DNA of 64,000 bases from CAVSRC01 sp963750065 (GTDB lineage Bacteria; Pseudomonadota; Alphaproteobacteria; Rhizobiales; Kaistiaceae), in the NCBI GenBank assembly GCA_963750065.1, contig CAVVPK010000019.1, forward strand, positions 62,001-126,000, given 5' to 3'. A program made the position numbers and the translations under genes. Positions 16,851 through 26,289 of the stretch are shown in pieces. Within the stretch, counting starts at the first letter, position 1. Each line of letters begins with the position of its first letter. Under the pieces are notes generated by a model. It saw only the letters and a program-made list of their open reading frames with translations. It had not been told where the DNA came from and searched no databases.

Positions 16851-19325
16851 CTAGTAGAGCCCCCCGGTACCCGAGATCACCGCCCGGTCGGATTCCGGCG
16901 CCACGGTCAGCGGCCGACCCCCGGTGTCGGTATAGCCGATGATCGAATAGGTGTCGGGCGGTGCGGTGCCCGGCTTGAAGGCCTCGAGGATGGTGCCCGG
17001 ATCGCCCGGATTGGCGCGCAGGCCAGTCTGCTGGTTGATCGGGATGAAGGTGATCCCCGGCGGCACACGGAACGGGATCGGCGGCTTGTCGGCGAGCGCG
17101 TTCTTCATGAAATTGCCGAAGATGGGCGCGGCGAGCGCGCCGCCGGTCTCGCCCTTGCCGAGCGAGCGCGGCTTGTCGAAGCCGACATAGACGACGGCAA
17201 CCAGATCCGGCGAGAAACCGGCGAACCAGGCGTCGTGATAGTCGGTGGTGGTGCCAGTCTTGCCGGCCAGCGGCTTGTCGACGATCTTCTTCACGGCCGT
17301 GCCGGTGCCGCGCCTGATGACGTCTTCCATCATCGAGGTGATCTGGTAGGCGGTCATCGGGTCGAGCACCTGCTGGGCGTTGTCGACGATCTTCGGTTCG
17401 GGCTGGTTGTGCCAGCTGTCGGCGTCGCAGCCCTCGCAGGTCCGGTTCTCGTGCCGGAAGATGGTCTGGCCGAAGCGGTTCTGGATGCGGTCGATGAGCG
17501 TCGGGCGCACTTCCTTGCCGCCGTTGTCGAAAACCGCATAGCCGGCCGCCATGCGCAGCACCGTGGTCTCGCCGGCGCCGAGCGCCATGGAGAGCACCGG
17601 CAGCAAGTGGTCGTAGATGCCGAACCGGCGGGCATATTCGGCGATCAGAGGCATGCCCATGTCCTGGGCCAGGCGCACCGTCATGACGTTGCGCGAATGC
17701 ACGATGCCGGTCCTCAGCGTCGATGGCCCGAGGAAGTCGCCCTCGTAGTTCTGCGGCTGCCAGACGCCCTGGCCATTGCCCTGATCGATGGAGATCGGCG
17801 CGTCCATGACCACCGAAGACGGCGTGTAGCCGTTGTCGAGCGCGGCGGAATAGACGAATGGCTTGAAGGACGAACCGGGCTGGCGCTCGGCCTGGGTGGC
17901 GCGGTTGAATTCGCTCAGCGCATAGGAGAAGCCGCCGACCATGGCGAGCACGCGGCCGGTGTGCGGGTCCATCACGACGATGGAACCCTCGACCTCCGGC
18001 ACCTGGCGCAGCGTGTATTCGTTGGGGCCGCCGTCGGCCTTTTCAACATAGACCACGTCGCCCACCGAGAGCACGTCGGAGGCGCTCTTGATCGCCTTGC
18101 CGGCCTTCGGGCCGGTCTGCCACTTGGCCCATTTCAGCTGGTCGAACGGGATGGTGCCGGTCTCGCGGTCGGGCGCGACCTTGCCGGTGCCGGGTTCGAG
18201 GCCCGGCTGCAGCCCGATCTTGGCCCCCTTGTCGTCGACCGAGAGAACGACGGCCAGGCGCCATTCGATCACATCGGAGAGCGCGTTGATGTTGGCGATC
18301 TTCGGCCCCCAGTCGGGCGCCAGATCGTCGATGTGGTCGACGGGGCCGCGCCAGCCGTGGTCCTCGTCGTATTTGACCAGTCCGTCCATCAGCGCCTGAC
18401 GGGCCAACACCTGAAGCTGCGGATTGAGCGATGTGCGCACCGACAGGCCGCCTTCGTAGAGCGTCTTGTCGCCGTACATGTCGATCAGTTCGCGGCGCAC
18501 CTCCTCGACGAAATAGTCGGCGCCGAACATCGTCGGCGAGGTCTCCTGCAACCTGACGCCGAGCGGCTCCTTCTTGGCCGCCTCGCCTTCCGCCTTGCTG
18601 GCGTAGCCGTTCTCGACCATGCGGTCGATCACCCAGTTGCGCCGCTCGACCGCCCGGTCGGGGTGGCGGAACGGATTGTAGTTGTTGGGGCCCTTGGGCA
18701 GCGCCGCCAGATAGGCGGTCTCGGCAAGCGTCAGTTCGTGCACCGACTTGTCGAAATAGGTGAGCGCGGCAGAGGCGACGCCGTAGGCGCCGAGGCCGAA
18801 ATAGATTTCGTTGAGATAGAGCTCGAGGATCTTGTCCTTGGAATAGGCCTGCTCGATCCTCAGCGACAGCATCGCTTCCTTGATCTTGCGCTGGATCGTC
18901 TGGTTGCTCGACAGGAGGAAGTTCTTGGCCACCTGCTGGGTGATGGTCGAGGCGCCGACCAGCGGGCCGCCGCGGCCGTCGATCTTGTTCATGGCGTTGG
19001 TCAGGACGGCGCGGATGATGCCGTAATAGTCGAGACCGGAGTGCTCGTAGAAGTTCTTGTCCTCGGCCGAGATGAAGGCCGCCTTGACCTGGTCGGGAAC
19101 GGCCTGGATGGGCAGATAGAGGCGCTTCTCGTGGGCGTATTCGGCCACCAGCTGGCCGTCGGCGGCATGCACCCGGGTCAGCACCGGCGGCTCGTACTTT
19201 GACAGCACGTCGTAATTGGGAAGGTCGGCCGTCAAGCCCGAGATGTACCAGGCTGCGACCCCTGCAACGGCGAGAAAGAGCACGGCACCAATCCCGAATA
19301 GGTAGCCGAAGAATCGGAATATCAT
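16851..19325 (-). CDS. mrcA: Penicillin-binding protein 1A (bifunctional)
   Basis: 824 residues. N-terminal anchor (about 5-30), then a glycosyltransferase GT51 domain with 'FISAEDKNFYEHSGLD' (catalytic Glu88), 'GASTITQQVAKN', 'RKIKEA' and 'LELYLNEIYFG'; an OB-like insert about 330-430 typical of PBP1A; then a transpeptidase domain with 'GSSFKPF' (SxxK serine), 'HSRNVMT' (SxN) and 'LAGKTGTT' (KTG). Polymerises and crosslinks peptidoglycan at the inner membrane. The amidase gene directly upstream on the same strand supports a cell-wall cluster, the usual alphaproteobacterial arrangement. Confidence 0.97.
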   Translation of the reverse strand: MIFRFFGYLFGIGAVLFLAVAGVAAWYISGLTADLPNYDVLSKYEPPVLTRVHAADGQLVAEYAHEKRLYLPIQAVPDQVKAAFISAEDKNFYEHSGLDYYGIIRAVLTNAMNKIDGRGGPLVGASTITQQVAKNFLLSSNQTIQRKIKEAMLSLRIEQAYSKDKILELYLNEIYFGLGAYGVASAALTYFDKSVHELTLAETAYLAALPKGPNNYNPFRHPDRAVERRNWVIDRMVENGYASKAEGEAAKKEPLGVRLQETSPTMFGADYFVEEVRRELIDMYGDKTLYEGGLSVRTSLNPQLQVLARQALMDGLVKYDEDHGWRGPVDHIDDLAPDWGPKIANINALSDVIEWRLAVVLSVDDKGAKIGLQPGLEPGTGKVAPDRETGTIPFDQLKWAKWQTGPKAGKAIKSASDVLSVGDVVYVEKADGGPNEYTLRQVPEVEGSIVVMDPHTGRVLAMVGGFSYALSEFNRATQAERQPGSSFKPFVYSAALDNGYTPSSVVMDAPISIDQGNGQGVWQPQNYEGDFLGPSTLRTGIVHSRNVMTVRLAQDMGMPLIAEYARRFGIYDHLLPVLSMALGAGETTVLRMAAGYAVFDNGGKEVRPTLIDRIQNRFGQTIFRHENRTCEGCDADSWHNQPEPKIVDNAQQVLDPMTAYQITSMMEDVIRRGTGTAVKKIVDKPLAGKTGTTTDYHDAWFAGFSPDLVAVVYVGFDKPRSLGKGETGGALAAPIFGNFMKNALADKPPIPFRVPPGITFIPINQQTGLRANPGDPGTILEAFKPGTAPPDTYSIIGYTDTGGRPLTVAPESDRAVISGTGGLY

Positions 19326-19555
19326 AGCTTGTCCATCACCCGGCCGCTGATGTGCGACGCATCGGCCGTCGGATGGGGAGAAGCCTTATTTTGGCAGCCA
19401 CGGTCAAGGCTTCCCTGCCCGGCGGGTTTTCCATTGGCCATGACGCTCCGTCCACCAGCCCTGCCGCCTGTCTCACCGCTCTTTGTGGAGATTATGGGGC
19501 GCGCCGCGCCTCCGCGTCGCCCCCATGCACCATCCGTGGCGTTTCGGCAACAGCC

Positions 19556-20842
19556 TCAATTGGCGCCCCGGCCGGCAATCCGAGTGCGGAAATAGTCGTC
19601 GATCGCCTTGATGAAGGGCGCCGCCGCCTTGTCCCGCCACGCCTGCGATTCCAGCAGCTTCTCATCGCCCGGGTTGGAGAGGTATCCAAGCTCGACCAGC
19701 ACGGACGGCACATTGGGAGATTCCAGCACCTTGAAGCTCGCCTCGCGCGCCCGGTCGTAGTTCTTGAAGACCCTGACCTTGGCGCTCTTCAGCGCTCCGA
19801 GCAGGTCGATGGCGAAGGTCTTGCCGGATTTGACCGTGTCCTCCAGCAGCAGGGAGCCGAGAATCTGGCAGACCGCGGGGTCATATTCGCAGTCGACCGG
19901 CGCGTCGACGCCGGCCAGGATGTCGGACTGGTTCTCCGAGGCCGCCATGTCCCCCGCCATTTTGTCGGAGGCCTTGTTGGAAACCACATAGACGCTGGCG
20001 CCGCGCACCGAACTGCTGGCGAACGTGTTGGCGTGGATGGAGACGAACAGATCGGCGTTGTTGTGTTGCGCGATCGCCACGCGGTCGCCGAGTGAGATGT
20101 AGGAGTCGTCGTCGCGGGTATAGATGACGCGGTAGCGGCCGGTGGCTTCCAGCAGGCGGCCGAGCGTCTTGCCGAAGGCGAGCGTGACGTCCTTCTCCAC
20201 CACGCCGCCATCGCCGCGCGCACCGGTGTCGATGCCGCCATGGCCGGGGTCGACGACGATGACCGGCTTGTCGCCGTGGTCGCCGGGGGCGGCGCTGATG
20301 CCGGTATCGGCTGCGGCGGTGGCGTTGGCCAGCTGCTGTTCCTTGTATGCGCGGGTGGCGGCCAGGAACTTGGCCCGCGTGGTCGGCACGGCATCGATCA
20401 CCAGCCGCGCCGGCTGGCCGTCGGCAGGATCGATGACGAAGGTCTTGTCGATCAGCGTCGGCCCGTTGAGGTCCATGACGATGCGCGACTTGCCCGGCGA
20501 GATCAGGCCGTAGCGAAAGGCGGTGATCAGCCCGCGGCCGGTGGTGCCGGCAAGCTCAGGCAGGGCGAAGCGCACTTCGGGCAGGTCGACGACGATGCGG
20601 TCGGGGTCGGACAGAGTGAAGACCGTTGCCGAGATCTTCTTCGACAGATCGGCGACGAAGCGCACGCGCTGGTTGTCGCCGACAATGCGCGCCCCCAGCA
20701 TCACCGGGCCGTCGGTGGGCGCCGGCATCTGCATGGTGTCCTGGGCGTGCGCCATCGCCGCCGAAAGGGCTACCACAAGGGCCACGATCGAGGCCGTCAG
20801 CCCGGCGGCAAGACCGTGCCGGGCGGCGGTTGCAGCGTGCAT
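19556..20842 (-). CDS. amiC: N-acetylmuramoyl-L-alanine amidase with AMIN domain
   Basis: 428 residues from the ATG at 20842, preferred because GGAGG lies eight bases upstream; an ATG at 20908 would add 22 residues before the signal peptide. Signal peptide to about residue 34 ('SIVALVVALSAAMAHAQ'). AMIN domain about 45-155 for septal peptidoglycan targeting. Amidase_3 catalytic domain about 195-425 with zinc ligands 'VVDPGHGGID', 'VVEKDV', 'SIHANTF' and the catalytic 'VLVELGYLSN'. It cleaves the amide between MurNAc and the stem peptide during daughter-cell separation. Confidence 0.93.
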   Translation of the reverse strand: MHAATAARHGLAAGLTASIVALVVALSAAMAHAQDTMQMPAPTDGPVMLGARIVGDNQRVRFVADLSKKISATVFTLSDPDRIVVDLPEVRFALPELAGTTGRGLITAFRYGLISPGKSRIVMDLNGPTLIDKTFVIDPADGQPARLVIDAVPTTRAKFLAATRAYKEQQLANATAAADTGISAAPGDHGDKPVIVVDPGHGGIDTGARGDGGVVEKDVTLAFGKTLGRLLEATGRYRVIYTRDDDSYISLGDRVAIAQHNNADLFVSIHANTFASSSVRGASVYVVSNKASDKMAGDMAASENQSDILAGVDAPVDCEYDPAVCQILGSLLLEDTVKSGKTFAIDLLGALKSAKVRVFKNYDRAREASFKVLESPNVPSVLVELGYLSNPGDEKLLESQAWRDKAAAPFIKAIDDYFRTRIAGRGAN

Positions 20843-21492
20843 CGGGTTCGCCTCCAGGCGCCGGCCCCCGGACCGGGCTTGCATGGTTCCGCGTTCGTCA
20901 TAAAGCATGGAAGTCCAATGGTTAACCGCAACTTGTAAAAACCGGTCCGCCTGCCCAGCTTATTGGCGTTCTTGCCAAGACTCGATTGCATGCATACAAC
21001 ACACAAACGGAATTCATTCTCCGTCCGCGGTGCCGAGACAGGCGATCGCGGCCCGATTCGGCGGATTCCCTTTGACATCCGGGCGGGTCGGTTCCGTCGG
21101 TTGGTGCCCTGTACGGGCAGCGGCGGAGGATGTACCGGACGAGGGCCGGACTGATGCGCTCCCCAAGGTCAAGCGCGATCACTTGCCCGATATCCGCGAT
21201 CCGGACAGCCCGGCGCCTGCGGCATAACGGCCGCAGGGAGCGTTGGATGTCTATTGTATTGATTCCGCACGTAGAATTGTAAAAAGGTAATGGCGCACTT
21301 CATGCCCCTGGCAATACCGCTTCACCAGCCGACACCCGCCCCAGCCATCGCCGGCGGGATTTCGTCGCGGGCGGCCGCGGGCACGCGCACCCCGATCAAA
21401 TCAAGACAAGCCGGTCCCTCCCCGGCCGCAACGGCAGGGGCGCCTAGCGCCCGCCGGCGGCCCGGCGGACGCGACCGCGGAGAGTTCAGCCC
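20843..21492. other. Long intergenic region upstream of rne
   Basis: About 650 bases between the divergent amidase and RNase E genes with no credible gene on either strand. It must contain both promoters. RNase E genes commonly have long autoregulatory leaders, and the last ~200 bases here are very GC-rich with many potential short stems. I could not identify specific elements. Confidence 0.5.
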
Positions 21493-24187
21493 ATGGCAAA
21501 CAAGATGCTCATCGACGCCGCCCATCCGGAGGAGACCCGGGTCGTGGTGGTGCGCGGCAATCGGGTCGAGGAGTTCGACTTCGAAGCGGCCAATCGCCGG
21601 CAGTTGCGCGGCAATATCTATCTAGCGAAGGTCACGCGGGTCGAACCGTCGCTGCAGGCAGCCTTCGTCGATTACGGCGGCAACCGCCACGGCTTCCTCG
21701 CCTTCTCGGAAATCCACCCCGACTACTACCAGATCCCGGTCGCCGACCGGCAGGCGCTGATCGAGGCCGAACAGCGCGAGATCGACGAGGATCCTGCCGC
21801 CGAGTCGCAGGGCGGCGAGGACGCCGCCGGGGCCGATATCGAGGTCAGCGAAGAGCCGGACGACGGCCCGTCAGCCGAGACCGAAGAAGACGGCAACGCG
21901 GCGCCCGCCACGATCGCCGCGGATGCCCTGCCGGCGCCGGTGGTCAGCGCCTCGGCCGGGGAAGAGCCCGCCCCTGAACTGGACGTCGGCGGTGAGCCGA
22001 CGGGCGAGGACGAAGACGGCGACGAGCCGGCGGCGGAAGACGACGGCGGCGAGCCGACGGCGGAAGACAACGGCGAAGCGTCGACGGCGGAGGCGGCCGG
22101 CGACGCCGACGAGGTGGAAAGCGACGACCGGGTCGAGTTCGGTCGGCGCCGAGGACGCGCTCGAAGAGGTGCCGGAACGGCGCAAGCCGCGAGTGCGCCA
22201 GTACAAGATCCAGGAAGTCATCAAGCGCCGCCAGGTGCTGCTGGTCCAGGTCGTCAAGGAAGAGCGCGGCAACAAAGGCGCGGCGCTGACCACCTATCTG
22301 TCGCTGGCCGGCCGCTATTCGGTTCTGATGCCCAATACCGCGCGGGGCGGTGGCATCAGCCGCAAGATTACCTCGATGGCCGACCGCAAGCGCCTCAAGC
22401 AGGTGGTTTCCGACCTCGAGGTGCCGGAAGGCATGGGCGTCATCCTGAGGACCGCCGGCGCCAGCCGGACGCGCGCCGAGGTCAAGCGCGACTTCGAATA
22501 TCTGCTGCGCCTGTGGGAGAACGTGCGCGAGCTGACGCTGCGCTCCACCGCCCCGGCGCTGGTCTACGAGGAAGGCTCGCTGATCAAGCGCTCCATCCGC
22601 GACCTCTACAACAAGGACATCGACGAGATCATCGTCGCCGGCGACGACGCCTATCGCGAGGCCAAGGACTTCATGCGCATGCTCATGCCGAGCCATGCCA
22701 AGAACGTCCAGCCCTACAAGGAAGGCCAGCCGATCTTCGCCCGCTACAGCGGCGTCGAGGCGCAGCTCGATGCCATGTTCAGCCCGCAGGTGACGCTGAG
22801 GTCCGGCGGCTACATGGTCATCAACCCGACCGAGGCGCTGGTCTCCATCGATGTCAACTCGGGCCGCTCGACGCGCGAGCACAATATCGAGGACACCGCG
22901 CTGCAGACCAACCTCGAGGCAGCGGAGGAAGTCGCCCGCCAGCTTCGCCTGCGCGACCTCGCCGGCCTGATCGTCATCGACTTCATCGACATGGAGGAGA
23001 AGCGCAACAACCGCGCCGTCGAGCGCAAGCTCAACGACGCGCTGAAGCACGACCGGGCGCGCATCCAGGTCGGCCGCATCTCGCATTTCGGCCTCTTGGA
23101 AATGTCGCGCCAGCGCATCCGCACCGGCGTGCTTGAATCGACCACCACGGTGTGCCCGACCTGCCAGGGCAGCGGCCATGTGCGCGCGCCCTCCTCGGTG
23201 GCGCTGCACGTCCTGCGCTCGCTCGAGGACCAGTTGCTCAAGGGCGTCAGCCATCACCTGACCATCCGCACGCGCACGCCGGTGGCGCTCTACATCCTCA
23301 ATCAGAAGCGCTCGCATCTGGCCGAGATCGAGCAGCGCTTCGGCCTTTCCATCACGGTGGCCGCCGACGAGACGATCAATAACGGCGCCCATTACGTCGT
23401 CGAGCGCGGCGAGGCGGTGGGCCGGCGTGAGGTTTTGCCGCGGTCGATCCAGCCGGATTCGGTGCAGCCGGATTCGGTCCAGATCGAGGTCGGCGGCGAG
23501 ACGGAAAGCCCGGCCGAACTGGCCGACGCGGCGCAGGACGAGACGCTTGCCGATCACCGCGAGGAGCGCGCGGGCGAGGACAGCGCGCGCCGCAAGCGCC
23601 GGCGCCGGCGGCGGCGTGGCAGCGGCGAACGGAGCGAGACCGTTCAGGCCGAGGGCGATGAGCCGCAGGCGGAGGCCGAGATGGCCGAGCAGGATGAACC
23701 GGCCGAGGCCGCGGCGCGTGGCGAAGCGGACGGCACGGAAGAAGACGGCGGTCCGCGCAAGCGTCGGCGCGGCCGGCGCGGCGGACGTCGTGCCCGCCGT
23801 GGGCGTGGCGGTGAGGACCACCCGGAGGCCGACGACGGCGAGGATGCCGAAGGCGAGAGCGAATCCGGCGAAGCCCTGGCGCCCGCGGCGCAGGCACCGG
23901 ACATTGCTGCGGCCGACGACAGCGGCGGCGCGATGGCGACGGCCGACGACGACTGGTCGCCGCCCGAGCCGGTGACGGAGCCCGAGCCGGCGGCGGTGCC
24001 GGAGCCTGCCCCGGCGCTCAGCACGCCAGCGCCGCAGCCCGACGAGGCTGAGCCGGAGACGCATCACGAAACGACGGCGGAACCGGTTGCCGAGCAGCAG
24101 CCGAGCCAGCCGGCCGAGCCCGAGCAGCCGGACGCCGATGCGCCCAAGCGCAGCGGCTGGTGGCAACGGCGGACGTCATTCTTCTAG
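21493..24187 (+). CDS. rne: Ribonuclease E (apparent frameshift near 22141)
   Basis: Endoribonuclease and degradosome scaffold, about 897 residues when two frames are joined. 21493 onward encodes the start 'MANKMLIDAAHPEETRVVVV' and first half of the S1 domain ('FVDYGGNRHGFLAFSEIHPD'), followed by an acidic Glu/Asp/Ala insertion of ~120 residues as in other alphaproteobacterial RNase E. From about 22142 the coding frame moves by one base: 'VGAEDALEEVPERRKPRVRQ' continues to 24187. Catalytic DNase I-like part 'VSIDVNSGRSTRE' and 'LIVIDFIDMEEKRN', zinc-link 'CPTCQGSGHVR', then Arg-rich RNA-binding tracts between acidic Pro/Glu stretches. Since RNase E is normally essential, a sequence or assembly indel is the first explanation. 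Confidence 0.9.
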
Positions 24188-24233
24188 AGCCGGGGTCTTG
24201 CAGGCAGAGCCGAATGCGGTCAATGGTGCGCGC

Positions 24234-24608
24234 ATGAAAGACTTCATCGTTCAGTTCTTCACGTGGTGGAACAGCGCCACGCTCGGCACGCGCTTCCAGA
24301 TCTGGCGCAAAGGCGAGCTGGTCGGCACTGACGAGTCCGGCAACCGCTATTACCGGATGCGCGGCGGCGACCGCCGCTGGGTGGCCTATAACGGCGCCGT
24401 CGAGGCGTCACGGATTCCGCCGGGCTGGCATGCCTGGATGCACCACCGCACCGACGAGCCGCCGGCCGCCTACCAACCGCGCGAGTGGCAGAAGCCGCAT
24501 CAGGCGAACCTTACCGGCACGGCGCAGGCTTACCGGCCGCCCGGGTCGATCCTCGGCCCCGAGCCGCGTACACCTGGCGCTCCCGACTACGAAGCCTGGC
24601 AGCCCTGA
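24234..24608 (+). CDS. NDUFA12-family (complex I 17.2-kDa-like) protein
   Basis: 124 residues from the ATG at 24234. 'FTWWNSATLGTRFQIWRKGE', 'LVGTDESGNRYYR', 'RRWVAYNGAVEASRIPPGWH' and 'HHRTDEPP' match the family of the mitochondrial complex I accessory subunit NDUFA12, which alphaproteobacteria share. Its expected role is as supernumerary subunit or assembly factor of NADH:ubiquinone oxidoreductase at the inner membrane. It lies alone, not in a nuo operon, as is usual. A strong terminator follows. Confidence 0.92.
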   Translation: MKDFIVQFFTWWNSATLGTRFQIWRKGELVGTDESGNRYYRMRGGDRRWVAYNGAVEASRIPPGWHAWMHHRTDEPPAAYQPREWQKPHQANLTGTAQAYRPPGSILGPEPRTPGAPDYEAWQP

Positions 24609-24632
24609 ACCGGGCCATGACCTGAAAATCGC

Positions 24633-24658
24633 AAAGGCGGCCATCGGCCGCCTTTTTT
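24633..24658 (+). terminator. Rho-independent terminator after the NDUFA12-like gene
   Basis: GGCGGCC (24636-24642), loop ATC, GGCCGCC (24646-24652), then six T. The preceding AAA can extend the stem against the T run, so it may work in both directions; the FecR-domain gene converges from the right. Confidence 0.92.
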
Positions 24659-24678
24659 ATTGGGTGTCGTCGCGTGGC

Positions 24679-26109
24679 TCAGTGCCGATGGCCGTGATCG
24701 CCACCGCCGTGACCACCGCCACCATGGCCACCGCCGCCATGATCGCCGCCGCCGTGGCCGCCTCCGCCATGATCGCCGCCGCCGCCGCCGTGGCCGCCTC
24801 CGCCATGATCGCCGCCGCCGTGGCCGCCTCCACCAGAGTTGCCGCCACTGGTGGTTGTTGACCCGCCACCCCTGGTGCTGACACCTCCGCCGCCCCTAGC
24901 GCTGCTGCTTAACCCGGCGCGTCCGCCAGTGTTGCTAGTCGTGGAAGCGGCGCCGCGCGGGCCACCGACATTGCCCCCAATTCCGCCGGGAGTGTGGTTG
25001 TCGACGCCGCCAACGCCGCGCCTGTTCCAGCCCCAGGTGCGGCGATTATTGCCGAAAGCGCCGAAGCGGCTGGGCCGGCTTCCGAAGTCGACGGTGGCGT
25101 TGGGACCCTGCGATCCAAGCTGGTGGAAACCGCGCCGCGCCGGCGGATCGGGATTCGGGTCGTTGGCGGTGAGCGCGTTCAGGCCGATCTGCTGGTTGCC
25201 AAGTGGTCCGGCAAACCTGTCGTGATGATGTCCCCCGTCCCCGTCGCCACGGTGGTCGAGGTCGGGGCGATGAAAGTCGGGCCAATCGCGGTGAGGCCAG
25301 TGGCGCGGGGGATGATGCGGCGGATAGTAATCGCACCGGTCGGACGGCGGCGGTTGTGGCGGCGGCGTATTGTCCACGACCACGACCGGCGGCGGCTTGC
25401 TCGCGTCGGGCACGACCGGCAGGGCGGCACGCAGAACGCCGCAGCTTGCCGTGTTCGCCCGGAATTCCGGGCGTAGCCGACGCTGATCGACGGCGTACTG
25501 GAAACCCTGCAGGAGCGTCTGGTTGCGATCGACGATCGAGTTGACCTTCTTGACGTTGCGGTTGGGTTCGAAGGCCGCCAGAGCGCAGCCGCCCTGGATC
25601 ATCACGCAGTTCCTGCTGCCGCCTCCCCGCCTGCAGACCTCGGCGGCGCCGCTGTAGATCACCACGCCCTTGCTGACGTTGACGTCGATCTCGGTGCCGC
25701 GCACGCCGATGGTCGCTGTCGGCGTCGTGATGTTATAGGCGTCGTGATTGCTGTTGCCGGAGATGAAGCGGAAGGCACCCTTCAGCGCGTTGATCGAGAG
25801 TTTGCGCGCCGTGTTGTTGCCGGAATAGACGAAGGCGTCGATGACCAGGCGCGAGTTCGGCCCGACAACCAGCTTGGTGTTGTCGCGGAACTTGATCTGC
25901 GCCTGCCCGACCGGCCCGGTGACGATGGCATCGCCCGAAAAGACCGCTGCGTCCTGGCGAAGAACGCGGCCGTTGGCGTCAGCCTGCTGAACAACAGCAA
26001 CCGCGACACCGCTTGGCGGTGTCGCCGCTGCAACCGGTACCGAAAGACAGGCCAGAAGCAGCCCGCCAAGGGCGAATACGCCCGGATCACTCACACGCCA
26101 CGCCGCCAC
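24679..26109 (-). CDS. FecR-domain secreted protein with Gly/His/Asp-repeat tail
   Basis: 476 residues. Signal peptide about 1-29. The FecR domain (about 50-170) has 'QAQIKFRDNTKLVVGPNSRL', 'SINALKGAFRFISG' and the core 'TPTATIGVRGTEIDV'. Cysteines follow in 'EVCRRGGGSRNC' and 'GGCALAAF', suggesting disulfides outside the cytoplasm. The C-terminal half is low complexity: Pro/His/Asp-rich about 260-310, then Gly/Ser/Thr, ending in about 50 residues built from GGGGH, GGGDH and similar units. No transmembrane anchor is seen. The His/Asp spacing could bind metal, but that is inference. First gene reading away from two paralogs at 26290 and 27387. Confidence 0.8.
   Translation of the reverse strand: MAAWRVSDPGVFALGGLLLACLSVPVAAATPPSGVAVAVVQQADANGRVLRQDAAVFSGDAIVTGPVGQAQIKFRDNTKLVVGPNSRLVIDAFVYSGNNTARKLSINALKGAFRFISGNSNHDAYNITTPTATIGVRGTEIDVNVSKGVVIYSGAAEVCRRGGGSRNCVMIQGGCALAAFEPNRNVKKVNSIVDRNQTLLQGFQYAVDQRRLRPEFRANTASCGVLRAALPVVPDASKPPPVVVVDNTPPPQPPPSDRCDYYPPHHPPRHWPHRDWPDFHRPDLDHRGDGDGGHHHDRFAGPLGNQQIGLNALTANDPNPDPPARRGFHQLGSQGPNATVDFGSRPSRFGAFGNNRRTWGWNRRGVGGVDNHTPGGIGGNVGGPRGAASTTSNTGGRAGLSSSARGGGGVSTRGGGSTTTSGGNSGGGGHGGGDHGGGGHGGGGGDHGGGGHGGGDHGGGGHGGGGHGGGDHGHRH
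24690..24838. repeat. Imperfect tandem repeat coding the Gly/His/Asp tail
   Basis: Short GC-rich units of mixed 9, 12, 15 and 30 bases, recurring as combinations of GCCACC, GCCGCC, CATGATC and GTGGCC. They encode GGGGH/GGGDH units in frame on the minus strand. Unit lengths stay multiples of three, so repeat-number change would keep the frame. Confidence 0.8.
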
Positions 26110-26289
26110 AGCACAAACCCTGCCCCTGGGAAAGGCCGCATCTGCCTGTGACTATAGTTGCATTTACGTTTTGTTTACTAGCTTCCGTAGAAGTCGGTTA
26201 ACCCGATCCATTGCCAGAAAATTAGTCACGTTGGCAAGGCTGCGGCGCCCATCCTTCGGGCTGCCCGCCGCTTGATGAAGAACACGACG

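Noticed and set aside
16776..19202. 808-codon open frame opposite PBP1A
   Set aside because: PBP1A on the other strand has all catalytic motifs; this one has none and no ribosome-binding site.
22120..22160. Programmed ribosomal frameshift in rne
   Set aside because: No slippery codon, stop codon or internal Shine-Dalgarno like that of prfB is visible; an indel is simpler.
21944..24166. 740-codon open frame opposite RNase E
   Set aside because: Shadow of the rne coding sequence; its continuity does not override the RNase E motifs.
24690..24838. Regular repeats that could be taken for a CRISPR array
   Set aside because: Units are 9-30 bases without unique spacers and encode a Gly/His/Asp tail in frame.
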